A stretch of 64,000 nucleotides of DNA from Flavobacterium taihuense (GCF_019351435.1 NZ_JAHWYN010000002.1:1-64000); one strand, 5' to 3'. Positions 17,720 to 27,383 are shown, numbered from the stretch's first letter. A program made the numbers and translations. The notes: generated by a model from the sequence alone, not told the origin.

Positions 17720-19342
17720 TTAATTTATTTTTTTGCCCCACACTGGTACGCCGGCTCCTGTAAGTCCAGAATAGGTTAGTGTTACTTTGCGAGTGGCACT
17801 TTCCCAATCCCAAGCATCGCTTACTTTGCATTTTACTCCGTTTACGGTCAATGTTTTGTTGGTGCTGTCATACGACCAAGTCCCGGTTGCACCGCCACTT
17901 ACTTTTTTGTCGGCGGTCAAATAGATAGTTGACGATTTTTGAATGACTTTGTATTGGTAATTTATGGTAATTTGTTCCCATGTTCCAATAAAAGAAGCCT
18001 CGGTAATGGTAGTAACGGGAACGCCAGCATAACGTTCGGGAGCAATTACTGGCCATCCATCTTCCGTCCATTGGATTTCGCGAACATGTCCCATCATTAT
18101 AGCATTGGAAACATTGATTCCTGCAACACCTTCGGGTAAACGTGCTTGTGAAGCATAATACCATTGTTTTGTATCTGGGTTTTGGAAAACGGCACAATGC
18201 GAAATTCCAACCCAGCCCGTATGATTATTGAAACCGTAAGGATGTGTCAGCATCGGCCAGCAATCGGCTCCAGCCGTAACATTGGCTCCATTAATTCCAA
18301 CGTAAGGTCCCATAATATCTTTGGAGCGACAAACTCTAGTGTTGTAGGGAACATCCAAACCATCATAGGCTAAAAATAAATAGTAATAACCAGTAACATC
18401 GTTGTAAATAATCTCTGGACCTTCTGACGCTTGCCAACGACCGGTCGCACTACGTGTAGCAATGCGGGTTCCATAATCGCTTAATGTTTTCAATTGATCT
18501 GGCTTTCCTGTAGTTGGATTTAGTTTAATAGCGGCAATTCCTGAATGCCAAGAACCATAAATTAAATACTGCTCTCCAGAAGGTGTTTCTATAAAACTCG
18601 GGTCAATAGCATTGAATTTGAAATAAGCATCTTCCCAATTTCGAGTACCTGTAAAGGAATACGGCTTTAGCCCATCAGGTTCTGAACAAACTACCATTCC
18701 TTTGTCTACCCAAACATTGGATGCTAAATCATCGGTTTCGGCCAAACCAATAAAGGCTCTTTCTGACCAAGAGTTATCAAAGCTAGTTCCAATTATCGGG
18801 TTGTCAACCACAATGCTATAATACATACGGTATTTGTTGCCTACTTTTCGAACACATGGTGCCCAATAGCCATAATTTGGACTTGTAATAGCAGGTAATA
18901 TAGGGTTCATTCTGGCTCTTTTGTTGTTCAAAGAATCTTTTACCCATGCTGGTGCCGTTGTCATTGAAGAACCCATAAATTCCCAGTTAATAAGGTCTTT
19001 GGAACGTCTGTAGAAAAAATGTCCGTGTCCATCCGTCGCATTTCCGTACGAAGCATCGGTTTGATACATATAATAATAATCACCACATTTTGCTACTGAC
19101 GGATCGTGTACGTTGGCCAAATTCCATTTTGAGTTACTGCCCCAAGACGAAATTGAGGAGTAGTTATCAGCATAAGTAGGCCCAGGAAAAGCAACTGGTG
19201 TAGGTGTTGGTGTAGGTGTTGGTGTCGGCGTTGGCTCCTGTGTAGGATCATCCCCTTTGGAGCAACTGCCCAACGAGACTGCCACAGTTAGTACAAGTAC
19301 TAAATAGCATGCTACTCTTACAATGGAATTTGATTTTTTCAT
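17720..19342 (-). CDS. GH43 endo-arabinanase (subfamily 4 type), surface lipoprotein with C-terminal beta domain
   Basis: Probable surface endo-1,5-alpha-L-arabinanase that makes the first cuts in arabinan. The lipobox SLGSC (C27) is followed by SKGDD, a charged sequence of the kind that directs lipoproteins to the cell surface in Bacteroidetes. A Pro-Thr linker follows (about 37-49, seven Pro and six Thr alternating). The GH43 domain has D80 (VHDPSV), D247 (AIDPSF) and E307 (ASEGPEI). Residues ~455-540 (IGTWEQITINYQY...TWSYDSTNKTLTVNG) form the beta-barrel domain typical of extracellular endo-arabinanases. The linker is encoded by a 12-base tandem repeat that could vary by slippage. Length 540 aa. 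Confidence 0.92.
   Translation of the reverse strand: MKKSNSIVRVACYLVLVLTVAVSLGSCSKGDDPTQEPTPTPTPTPTPTPVAFPGPTYADNYSSISSWGSNSKWNLANVHDPSVAKCGDYYYMYQTDASYGNATDGHGHFFYRRSKDLINWEFMGSSMTTAPAWVKDSLNNKRARMNPILPAITSPNYGYWAPCVRKVGNKYRMYYSIVVDNPIIGTSFDNSWSERAFIGLAETDDLASNVWVDKGMVVCSEPDGLKPYSFTGTRNWEDAYFKFNAIDPSFIETPSGEQYLIYGSWHSGIAAIKLNPTTGKPDQLKTLSDYGTRIATRSATGRWQASEGPEIIYNDVTGYYYLFLAYDGLDVPYNTRVCRSKDIMGPYVGINGANVTAGADCWPMLTHPYGFNNHTGWVGISHCAVFQNPDTKQWYYASQARLPEGVAGINVSNAIMMGHVREIQWTEDGWPVIAPERYAGVPVTTITEASFIGTWEQITINYQYKVIQKSSTIYLTADKKVSGGATGTWSYDSTNKTLTVNGVKCKVSDAWDWESATRKVTLTYSGLTGAGVPVWGKKIN
19196..19234 (-). repeat. In-frame tandem repeat encoding the Pro-Thr linker
   Basis: Thirteen codons read PTPTPTPTPTPTP. 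They are largely copies of a 12-base unit CCAACACCTACA on the minus strand, followed by a more diverged copy. Gains or losses of units would keep the frame and only change the distance between the lipid anchor and the catalytic domain. Confidence 0.85.
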
Positions 19343-19352
19343 GGTGAATCGT

Positions 19353-20900
19353 TTATTTGCCTTCTAACATTATAACTGAGAAAGGAGGAATGTTAACTGT
19401 AAGTTTTCCTTTTTTAACATCAAAACCTTTGAAAGCAACAGGTTGAATTTTTGTTGGGTTATCAAATGAATTGAAATCTTGAAGCTTTGATGAAGTTATA
19501 GCCTGACCAGTAATGGATTTGATGCCAAGTTCATTAAGGTCAATCTCTACGGTATTTTCTTTTTTTGAATCCACATTTACTAATGAAATATGAATCAATC
19601 CTTTTTTATCTTTCGAAGCCGAAGCTGATAAGGCAGGAAGTGTTTCATCTTTATAAGCATATAGTGGTGATTTTATGGTGATAGGTAATTGTTGCGCATC
19701 TTGATGTACACTATACATTTGCATTACATAATAAGTTGGCGTCAAGATCATTTTGGCTTTATCGGTAAGGATAACCGCTTGCAAGACATTAACACATTGC
19801 GCTAAGTTAGCCATACGAACTCTGTCTGCATGATTATTGAAAATATTAAGAGTTGACCCAGCCAAAACTGCATCTCTCATTGTGTTTTGTTGATACAGGA
19901 ATCCAGGATTTGTCCCTTTTTCCACTTCATACCAAGCTCCCCATTCGTCAACAATCATTGCCACTTTTTTCTCTGGATCATATTTATCCATAATTGCGGA
20001 GTGTTTGGTAACTAATTCTTCCATTTTCAATGCGGATTTCATCGTTTGAAAATATTCAAATTCTGTGTAATCCCTATCATCGCCTTTTTTTGCCCAATCG
20101 ATTACTGCATAATGGTGTACTCCAACTCCTCCTAGCATATTTAGCGGAATGTCTTTCATTAAGGTTTCAGTCCAATTATAATCGGCACTATTTGATCCAG
20201 AAGCAATTCGGGTCAAACCTCCTGTGTTCTCCCAATCAGACATGAAAGTGGCAAATTTTCGATATTCTCCAACATAATAATCGGCGGTCATATTTCCTCC
20301 ACATCCCCAAGCTTCATTTCCAATTCCCCAGAATTTAACTTTCCAAGGTTCAGTTCTTCCATTTTTTTTACGCAAATCACTCATCGGGCTTTTACCGCCA
20401 AAGTTGGTATATTGTACCCAGTCTGACAGTTCTTGTACAGTTCCGCTACCTACGTTTCCGGATAGATAAGGGTCAGCACCAAGTGTTTCGCACAAATTCA
20501 GAAAATCGTGTGTTCCAAAGCTATTGTCTTCGGTAGTTCCTCCCCACCATTGGTTTACAATTGTTGGTCTGTTTTCTTTTGGGCCAATACCGTCTTTCCA
20601 GTGATACGTATCTGCAAAACAACCACCAGGCCAACGAAGGTTTGGAATTTTTAATTTTTTTAAGGCATCAATAATATCGTTACGAACACCGGCTGTATTG
20701 GGTATTTTGGAAGTATCACCAACAAAAAAGCCACCATAGATGCACCTTCCTAAATGCTCTGCAAAATGGCCATAGATATTTTTGTTAATAGTTGGAGCAT
20801 TTGCAGTATTTTTTATGGTAACTACTGTGGTTTCTTTTTGTGCAAAACTCGTTTGGCTGCAAAAAACAATAAGGGTTAAGTATAATAAGATTTTTTTCAT
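19353..20900 (-). CDS. GH51 alpha-L-arabinofuranosidase
   Basis: Retaining exo-alpha-L-arabinofuranosidase. Conserved GH51 features are YGHFAEHLGRCIYGG near the N-terminus, LRWPGGCFADTYHWKDGIGP, the acid/base E196 in GIGNEAWGCGG and the nucleophile E319 in IVDEWG. The signal peptide (..SQTSFAQ) lacks a clear lipobox, so it is probably periplasmic. At 515 aa it is the compact GH51 type and only distantly resembles the 660-aa GH51 at 11355, so the two likely differ in substrate. It sits 10 bp upstream of the surface GH43 gene and follows the 20954 GH43 gene across a short hairpin. Confidence 0.93.
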   Translation of the reverse strand: MKKILLYLTLIVFCSQTSFAQKETTVVTIKNTANAPTINKNIYGHFAEHLGRCIYGGFFVGDTSKIPNTAGVRNDIIDALKKLKIPNLRWPGGCFADTYHWKDGIGPKENRPTIVNQWWGGTTEDNSFGTHDFLNLCETLGADPYLSGNVGSGTVQELSDWVQYTNFGGKSPMSDLRKKNGRTEPWKVKFWGIGNEAWGCGGNMTADYYVGEYRKFATFMSDWENTGGLTRIASGSNSADYNWTETLMKDIPLNMLGGVGVHHYAVIDWAKKGDDRDYTEFEYFQTMKSALKMEELVTKHSAIMDKYDPEKKVAMIVDEWGAWYEVEKGTNPGFLYQQNTMRDAVLAGSTLNIFNNHADRVRMANLAQCVNVLQAVILTDKAKMILTPTYYVMQMYSVHQDAQQLPITIKSPLYAYKDETLPALSASASKDKKGLIHISLVNVDSKKENTVEIDLNELGIKSITGQAITSSKLQDFNSFDNPTKIQPVAFKGFDVKKGKLTVNIPPFSVIMLEGK

Positions 20901-20917
20901 AATGTTTCAATTTATAA

Positions 20918-20940
20918 AGGGAGGAGTTTTTTACCTCCCT
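20918..20940 (-). other. Intra-operon hairpin in the leader of GH51
   Basis: AGGGAGG and CCTCCCT pair around a 9-base loop, 18 bp upstream of the GH51 start. There is no T-run, so RNA processing or protection is more likely than termination. Confidence 0.5.
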
Positions 20941-20953
20941 CTAAATTTTATTT

Positions 20954-21949
20954 TTAGTATGTAATAGTTGGCCAGCCTCCTGACCATGTAAAATTAACGA
21001 TTTCCAATTTAGGATTTCCGCTATCGGCACCGTCATAATAGTGAACAGAACCTTTTTGAGTGCCTACAATTCTGGAGATATGTCCAGGGCCAATATAATT
21101 TCCCATTGTTTTTAATACTGTTGTGCCTCCACCACTTTTTAGTGAAACTCCATTTTTATCCACAAATGGACCAAAAGGACTAGTAGAGCGTCCTATCACA
21201 ATATAGTAAGTGCTGTTTGCCCCTTGGCAACACGCGCCACGATTGGCAAACATATAATAGTAACTACCTTCTTTAATCAAGCAAGGTGCTTCCCAACTAG
21301 CACTACTACCGCCAGCAACAATTGTTTTGTTCCCAGTTGTTTTACCAGTTAAAGGGTCAATTTTTATAACACCAATTCCTGCATGAAAAGAACCGTAGGC
21401 CATGTAAACATTGCTTCCATCTACCAAAATCGATGGGTCAATAGCGTTAACATCAGAGGATGAAGAGGAAGAGACAATAACGCCTCTATCGGTCCATTTT
21501 GTTCCTGCACTTTGCGAAATGGAAGGAGCAGTAACCAAGCCTATTGCTGAGGTAGCCGATCCAAAAGTAGAACAGGAATAATACATATTCCATCGATTAT
21601 TAAACCAAGCTATATCAGGTGCCCAAAAGGTTTTGGTAAAGCCAGACACATAGCCTGTTATCCAACTTGGAGTGGAGTTAAAAACTGATGTTCCCCAAGA
21701 CCAATTTATTAAATCTGTTGAATAGGTCATAGGAATATAGTCTCCAGTTGTAAAAACATAATAATTCACGCCACTTTTTACAATGGTGCTCGGATCATGG
21801 GATGGAACATTTCCTGCAACTGTTTTTGCTGTTAAATGGGATGTTTGAGTAATTTGTGTTGTAGCGACTGTTTCGGTGCCTATATCCTCTTTTTGGCAGC
21901 TTAGAAGCCATAAACTAAACAGAGCAATAATGGTTATTTTTTTAATCAT
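20954..21949 (-). CDS. GH43 arabinanase-like enzyme (subfamily 5 type), surface lipoprotein
   Basis: Probable surface endo-arabinanase or oligo-releasing enzyme. The lipobox is LLSC (C18), followed by QKED, a classic-looking Bacteroidetes surface-export signal. Catalytic residues are D52 (SHDPSTI), D171 (AIDPSI) and E220 (SWEAPC). The RGACCQG motif parallels DLCCRGE in the 15559 gene, which suggests that both are of the same GH43 type, one on the surface and one periplasmic. It is the first enzyme gene after susD and is separated from it by a hairpin. Length 331 aa. Confidence 0.88.
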   Translation of the reverse strand: MIKKITIIALFSLWLLSCQKEDIGTETVATTQITQTSHLTAKTVAGNVPSHDPSTIVKSGVNYYVFTTGDYIPMTYSTDLINWSWGTSVFNSTPSWITGYVSGFTKTFWAPDIAWFNNRWNMYYSCSTFGSATSAIGLVTAPSISQSAGTKWTDRGVIVSSSSSSDVNAIDPSILVDGSNVYMAYGSFHAGIGVIKIDPLTGKTTGNKTIVAGGSSASWEAPCLIKEGSYYYMFANRGACCQGANSTYYIVIGRSTSPFGPFVDKNGVSLKSGGGTTVLKTMGNYIGPGHISRIVGTQKGSVHYYDGADSGNPKLEIVNFTWSGGWPTITY

Positions 21950-22016
21950 AATTTTAAAAGTTAAGTGTTGTATTTTAAAAAATACTCAATGCTTTTACAA
22001 TTTTATTCTAAGGTAT

Positions 22017-22058
22017 AAAATCACGTGGTATCCTTAATCTAGGGCTACCACATGATTT
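22017..22058 (-). other. Hairpin between susD and the first enzyme gene
   Basis: A 14-bp stem (AAAATCACGTGGTA / TACCACATGATTTT, one wobble) lies in the 142-bp gap after susD. Such structures after susCD are expected to make susCD mRNA more abundant than the downstream enzyme mRNAs. Confidence 0.55.
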
Positions 22059-22091
22059 TAAAAACTCAACTAACTCAAACTAAATATTATA

Positions 22092-23672
22092 TTAATAACT
22101 TGGATTTTGTGTCATTCCAGGGTTATTGTCCATGTCTAATTGTGGTATTGGGAAATATTCTCTTCCAGGAGCAAACGAATTAAATTCTGCATCTCTAGCT
22201 TTTAACCATGCTAGTTTGGTTGGGTTTTCCAACCATCCCCAACGGCGGATATCGTTAAAGCGATGTCCTTCAAGAGCGAATTCCAAGAATCTTTCGTGTG
22301 CAATCTGATCTCTCATGGAAGCTTGGCTTAGTCCTGGTTTTGCAGTGCTTAAATTTGGCAAGCCTACACGGTCTCTCACCATTTGTATGTATGTATATGC
22401 TCCCTGAGTATCACCTGTTTCATTCAAACATTCGGCATACATTAACAATACATCAGCATAACGTAACAAACGCTCATTAATTCCCGAACGCCAGTCATAT
22501 TCATTAGGATAAGCACCATCTGAATTTTCGTATTTAGCGCAGAATATGTCATTTAAATCTAAAGGACTATTAGCATATTTGGTTGCGAAATCTACCCCAT
22601 ACAATTGCATTCCTCCAGGTTTGTTATAGAACATAGTTGCATCCAAACGTGGATCTACAGCTCCAGCAGCTGTTTTTTCAATATGGAAATCATTAAATAA
22701 TGCCCAAGTTGGCTGTACATCTACAAATCCAAAATCTCTTGCTCCATACGTAATTGCTCTTGCGGTAGTTTTTCTCCAAGTGGCATTTGGTTCTCCGCCC
22801 CAGCTTTCAGTAGTTCCGCCAGCATCTCTACTAAATTGAACCTCGAATAAGGATTCTGAATTATTTTCGTTGGTATCAGTAAAATTATCACGATAGTTTG
22901 CTGTTAATGAGTAAATACCTAAATCAATTACTTGTTTGAATGTTGTTTTAGCATTTGTAAAATCTTTGGTAAATAAATAAGCTTTTGCTAAATACCCAAG
23001 AGCAGCCCCTTTGGTAGCTCGCCCTTTTATTGTCGCTCCATTTGAATCTTTGGTGTCGATACCTTCTATTCCAGCATAAGTAGTTGGCAGCAGATCAGCA
23101 GCGGCCTTAAAATCGGCAATTACTTGAGCCCATCCTTCTGCTTGACTTTTTTGTGGATTATAAAGCGTAATTTCTGTAGGTATTGGTACATTTTTAAATA
23201 AGTTTACGGCATGAAAGAGATACAAACCTCTTAAAAAATATGCCTGGCCAAGGAGTCTGTTTTTAAGTGCAGCATCGGCCATATCAATTTTCGGAACATT
23301 TGTCAGTACTTGATTGGCTCTATAAATTCCTTGATAATACATTTCATAGGCCCAGCCATAAATTGCGGCATCAGATACATTTGAGTTGAAACGGCCTACA
23401 TTGGCCATCGCACCCCACGGACTGTTGCTTCTGGAATCGTCACTTTTTGTGTCCAGCATTAAAGGAGTACTCCTCATATAAGTTCCGTCTGCTACTAAAC
23501 ATCCATAAACGGAATTAACACCTTCGAGAGCATCTTTTTCTGTTTTCCAAAAATTGCCTGAAGAATCAACATTTGGATCTGTTTGTAATAAATCATCATC
23601 GTTTACACAACTTGCAGTTACAGCAGCAATGCAAATGAATCCAGCTAGATATTTATATATTTTATATTTCAT
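22092..23672 (-). CDS. SusD/RagB-family surface glycan-binding lipoprotein (arabinan locus)
   Basis: Partner lid of the SusC transporter; it binds oligosaccharides at the cell surface. The lipobox TASC (C22) is followed by VNDDDLL, an acidic surface-export signal. Typical SusD features are present: an N-terminal TPR-like helical part (RANQVLTNVPKID, AYFLRGLYLFHAVNLF) and the C-terminal INERLLRYADVLLMYAECLNE and EFALEGHRFNDIRRWGWL. At 526 aa it is standard. It lies 29 bp downstream of susC. Confidence 0.95.
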   Translation of the reverse strand: MKYKIYKYLAGFICIAAVTASCVNDDDLLQTDPNVDSSGNFWKTEKDALEGVNSVYGCLVADGTYMRSTPLMLDTKSDDSRSNSPWGAMANVGRFNSNVSDAAIYGWAYEMYYQGIYRANQVLTNVPKIDMADAALKNRLLGQAYFLRGLYLFHAVNLFKNVPIPTEITLYNPQKSQAEGWAQVIADFKAAADLLPTTYAGIEGIDTKDSNGATIKGRATKGAALGYLAKAYLFTKDFTNAKTTFKQVIDLGIYSLTANYRDNFTDTNENNSESLFEVQFSRDAGGTTESWGGEPNATWRKTTARAITYGARDFGFVDVQPTWALFNDFHIEKTAAGAVDPRLDATMFYNKPGGMQLYGVDFATKYANSPLDLNDIFCAKYENSDGAYPNEYDWRSGINERLLRYADVLLMYAECLNETGDTQGAYTYIQMVRDRVGLPNLSTAKPGLSQASMRDQIAHERFLEFALEGHRFNDIRRWGWLENPTKLAWLKARDAEFNSFAPGREYFPIPQLDMDNNPGMTQNPSY

Positions 23673-23701
23673 TTTGATTCGTTTTTAATTGTTGACTAAT
23701 T

Positions 23702-26700
23702 TTAAAAAGTTACTTCAAGTCCTAGAGAAAGAGTTCTTGGATTTGGGAAAGAGCCTGCATCATATCCTCTAGAAATTAATCCGTCGTTACTGTTAAAATC
23801 TGGATCGTATCCTCTATATTTAGTAAGAGTTAATAAGTTTTGACCATTAATATAAACTCTTGCTTTTTGCATAAAAAAGTCTGTAGGAACCGGGATTTGA
23901 TATCCGATTTCCATAGTCTGTAATTTCAAGTAGTCTCCTTTTTCAATAAAACGATTGGAATCTCTGGCATTTGCATTCGGGTCTCCAATGATAGGACGCG
24001 GAACATCAGTATTTGTATTTGTTGTTGACCAATAATTAAGCTCATCTGTATGGTGATTACCATAGTCTCCCCTCATCAAATCGCGATACATTGCATTGAA
24101 TACCATATTTCCGCCAGCACCTTGCCAGAACATTGAAAATTCAAAGTTTTTGTATGATGCTCCCAAGTTTATTCCATAACTGTATTTTGGGATTGTAGTT
24201 CCTTGATACGTTCTGTCTGCATCAGTAATTTTTCCGTCACCATTTTGGTCTTTGAAACGAATATCCCCTACGCCAGCATTTGTTTGAATAGGACTTGCAG
24301 CTAATTCTGTAGGATTTTGGAAAATTCCGTCCGTTTCATAAGCGAAAATTTCACCAATTGATCTTCCTACTTCTGTTTTTGAAGCCGCTCCATAAATTGG
24401 GTTTCCGTCAATTCCAATTTGTAAAACCTCATTTTTAAGCGTTCCTAAGTTGGCTGAAATATTGTATTTAAACTCATGGTCATTATTAGCATAAGAAGCT
24501 GTAAACTCTAAGCCGCTGTTTTTAACAGCACCAGCGTTTGTTACTACGTTTGCTGGGAAAGCTCCTGCAGAGTAAGGTAGTGGTACACCAAGCAATAGAT
24601 CACTTGATTCTTTAATAAAGTATTCTGCAGAGAACTGTACACTGTTATTAAGAAATCCTAACTCCAATGCAACATTGGTACTTTTGGTTTCTTCCCAGTG
24701 TACATTAGGATCAATTGCTCTTACTACTGTAGTACCAGGTGCATATTCGTTGTTAAAATCATAACCTGCAAATCTGTTTACAGTTGGTGCATAAGCATAT
24801 ATACCAATAGTGTTGTTTCCTAAAATACCGTAACCAGCTCTTAGCTTAACATTACTTACCCATTCTGGCAAGTGTAAGAATTCTTCATTGCTAATTTTCC
24901 AAGCACCAGAGAATGAATAGAAGTTTCCTGTATTGTTTTCTGGGCTGAAAAGTGAGGTTTTGTCTTGTCTAAAATTCCCTTGAACGAAATAACGGTCATC
25001 GTACGAATAATTGATTCTACTCAAGTAAGAGACACCTGTAATTGTGTTTTCATATTCGCCAGTATTAATCTCGTCAGCATACTGGAGTTTACTAATTTCT
25101 CCAGGAGTGTATCCTTTTCCTGTTGAGTAATGATTGTAGTTGTCAGATCTTTCTTGAACCCAACCTGCTAATACATCAAATTTATGTTTACCAATAGTTT
25201 TTTCATAAGTCAACAAATTATTCAAGAATGTTCTTGATTGACTTCCTGTAGCTACATCAAGTGAAGCTTCTGAATTTTCAGTAACATAGTACCATCCTAA
25301 TTCAAATGGAGGAACGAATTTTCGATCGGTCCAATCTACCCTGTCAAAACTGGCATCAATTTTATACTTCAATCCTTTTACAATTTCGATTTCACCCCAA
25401 ATATCACCAATGAAACGATTTCTCTTTCCACTGTTATCTATTAAGTTATTGAATCCTATAACATTCATAGATATAGCTCTTTGTGTAAAACTATCCGTTC
25501 CGCCATATCCTCCTAAATTATTTTCATCATAGACAGACATTGTTGGGATTGCAGTTAATAAACTTTGTATTGCAGATTCGCCTACATAACTGTTAAAGCT
25601 TTCTTTATCTGATTGAGTGTATCCGATTTTTGATCCGTATTTAAATTTTCCTTTTTTACCTGACAGATTCAAGTTAGTTGAAATTCTTTCATAATCTTGA
25701 GGAGAATTTACATAGCTGGTATTTTTGAAATAATCTATGTTCATGTTGTATGTCATAGTTTCGGCGCCACCGCTAAAAGTTAATGCTTGATTGTTGATTA
25801 CTCCAGTCTGGAATGCTTCTTTTTGCCAATCAGTATTTACATTATTAATAAAGTAAGGACTTGTTGAGTCATTTCCAGGGGCAGTTGGAATTTTTCCAGC
25901 ATTTGTTTCTGCAGCATTTGTGATGTTTTGATAACCTTCTCTGTCTGTTAAATCCCATTTAGTTGGTACTGTCTGAAGTCCAAGTAAAGATTTGTATTTC
26001 ACTTCAAATTTTCCTTGTTTACCTTTTTTGGTAGTGATAATGATTACTCCATTGGCTCCACGAACACCATAAATTGCAGCCGAAGAGGCGTCTTTTAATA
26101 CTTGCATCGATTCGATATCACCCGGGGCAAAATCGTTTGGACTATCAACAATCATTCCGTCAATTACAAAAAGAGGGTTGTTGTTGGTAAAAGAAGAAAT
26201 CCCTCTAATTTTTACGTTAACGTAACCTCCTGGCTCTCCTGACGATTGTACGGTTACTCCCGCCACTTGTCCTTGCAGCATTTTGGCGGGATCATAGGTC
26301 GTAATGGTTTTGGCTTCTTTCATGTTTACCACACTTACAGATCCTGTTAAATCAGCTTTCTTTTGTGTCCCATAACCTACCACAACTACTTCATTTAGTT
26401 TGTTAAGGTCTTCTTTTAATGCAAAATTGATAAGTGTGCGGTTGGCAATAGTTACTTCTTGATTTTTATAACCTATGTATGAAAATACAAGTACATCTGT
26501 TGGTTTTGCTTGAATTGAATATTCTCCGTCAAACCCTGTAGATGTTGCTGTTGTTGTTCCTTGTACTAATACATTTACACCAGGAAGAGGCATGCCGTCT
26601 TTTTCGGAGGTAATTTTTCCTTTTATAACATTGGCTTGTTGTGCCGATGCATTATACGTAGTGAAGAGTATCACTACTAATGCTAATAGCCATTCTTTTT

Positions 26701-26749
26701 TAGGCAATAAAAAACTGCAATAAAAAAATAATCTGTGGTTTGTTGTCAT
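23702..26749 (-). CDS. SusC/RagA-family TonB-dependent transporter (arabinan locus)
   Basis: Outer-membrane barrel that imports arabinan oligosaccharides using TonB. From the chosen start the order is a signal peptide (~..YNASAQQ), a carboxypeptidase-regulatory-like domain (IKGKITSEKDGMPLPGVNV...), the SusC signature VVVGYGTQKKADLTGSV, a plug domain with KDASSAAIYGVRGANGVI and a barrel ending in Phe (GLEVTF). An open frame continues upstream to 26851, but starting there would place a predicted operator (26774-26792) inside the coding region and give an odd N-terminus. I therefore take MTTNHRLFF at 26749 (1015 aa). It is the first gene of the arabinan run. Confidence 0.93.
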   Translation of the reverse strand: MTTNHRLFFYCSFLLPKKEWLLALVVILFTTYNASAQQANVIKGKITSEKDGMPLPGVNVLVQGTTTATSTGFDGEYSIQAKPTDVLVFSYIGYKNQEVTIANRTLINFALKEDLNKLNEVVVVGYGTQKKADLTGSVSVVNMKEAKTITTYDPAKMLQGQVAGVTVQSSGEPGGYVNVKIRGISSFTNNNPLFVIDGMIVDSPNDFAPGDIESMQVLKDASSAAIYGVRGANGVIIITTKKGKQGKFEVKYKSLLGLQTVPTKWDLTDREGYQNITNAAETNAGKIPTAPGNDSTSPYFINNVNTDWQKEAFQTGVINNQALTFSGGAETMTYNMNIDYFKNTSYVNSPQDYERISTNLNLSGKKGKFKYGSKIGYTQSDKESFNSYVGESAIQSLLTAIPTMSVYDENNLGGYGGTDSFTQRAISMNVIGFNNLIDNSGKRNRFIGDIWGEIEIVKGLKYKIDASFDRVDWTDRKFVPPFELGWYYVTENSEASLDVATGSQSRTFLNNLLTYEKTIGKHKFDVLAGWVQERSDNYNHYSTGKGYTPGEISKLQYADEINTGEYENTITGVSYLSRINYSYDDRYFVQGNFRQDKTSLFSPENNTGNFYSFSGAWKISNEEFLHLPEWVSNVKLRAGYGILGNNTIGIYAYAPTVNRFAGYDFNNEYAPGTTVVRAIDPNVHWEETKSTNVALELGFLNNSVQFSAEYFIKESSDLLLGVPLPYSAGAFPANVVTNAGAVKNSGLEFTASYANNDHEFKYNISANLGTLKNEVLQIGIDGNPIYGAASKTEVGRSIGEIFAYETDGIFQNPTELAASPIQTNAGVGDIRFKDQNGDGKITDADRTYQGTTIPKYSYGINLGASYKNFEFSMFWQGAGGNMVFNAMYRDLMRGDYGNHHTDELNYWSTTNTNTDVPRPIIGDPNANARDSNRFIEKGDYLKLQTMEIGYQIPVPTDFFMQKARVYINGQNLLTLTKYRGYDPDFNSNDGLISRGYDAGSFPNPRTLSLGLEVTF

Positions 26750-26773
26750 ATTGATTGCATTTTGGTTAATTAT

Positions 26774-26792
26774 AAGTGTAGTTTTTACATTT
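26774..26792 (-). promoter_or_regulatory. Predicted AraR operator before arabinan susC (site C)
   Basis: AAGTGTAGTTTTTACATTT (7-5-7 palindrome) lies 25 bp upstream of the susC start. A possible promoter farther upstream on the minus strand has TTTG, 18 bases, then TTAATTTG, which would place the operator in the transcribed leader. Confidence 0.7.
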
Positions 26793-27129
26793 GTAAATTT
26801 AAATAAAAAAAAAGCACAAAAACAAATTAATCTGATAAAAAAAGCTTCCAAAAAAAATGGATATCCTAAAATATGCTGTTAAACGTAGGAATTTGTGTGT
26901 TTTCAAGTCCTAAAAAACGTTTTCGTAAAATGTAACTAATTAATAATAAGCAGTTTGAATATTTTATTTGTAGTTTATTAAATGTTTTTTATTTTTGTTT
27001 GTATTCTGTTTTTTGATAAATAAAAAGAAGATTTAACTTATTAATAAGTGGAATTTCAATTGACTAATTTGATTATTTTAGTCATTTTTGAATGGTTTTT
27101 TGGATTGCAAAAGCTAAAAAAACGCCTTT

Positions 27130-27148
27130 AAATGTAATTTAAACACTT
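27130..27148. promoter_or_regulatory. Predicted AraR operator in the susC-araR divergent region (site D)
   Basis: AAATGTAATTTAAACACTT is of the same 7-5-7 palindrome type. It lies about 380 bp from susC and 236 bp from araR in the 634-bp divergent region. It may act with sites C and E, for example by looping. Apart from the three sites and the araR promoter, the region is AT-rich and shows no gene. Confidence 0.6.
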
Positions 27149-27308
27149 AATAGTGATGTTAGTTTTAATAAATAAGTTGGAATATTCGCTTTTTTGCTTT
27201 GGTTTTGTGTCGTGCTATTGATAAAATAAAATAGGTGAAATGGTGTGTAAAAGTTAAATGTCTTTGTTAGTCAGATGATTAACGGTAAATGTATGTTTTA
27301 ATTTTTAT

Positions 27309-27364
27309 TAGTGTAAAATGTACATTAAATTAATTTGGTAGTTTTAAGGAAGTTCTTATATTTA
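27309..27364 (+). promoter_or_regulatory. araR promoter with predicted AraR operator (site E)
   Basis: The palindrome TAGTGTAAAATGTACATTA (27309-27327) lies just upstream of TTTG (27334-27337). A 19-base spacer then leads to TATATTTA (27357-27364), one mismatch from TAnnTTTG. This arrangement suggests autoregulation of the divergent regulator gene. Confidence 0.65.
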
Positions 27365-27383
27365 CCGTAAAATATAATAGAAA

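Noticed and set aside
26750..26851. N-terminal extension of the arabinan SusC (start at 26851)
   Set aside because: It would put a conserved operator inside the gene and gives no sensible signal peptide; the start at 26749 fits better.
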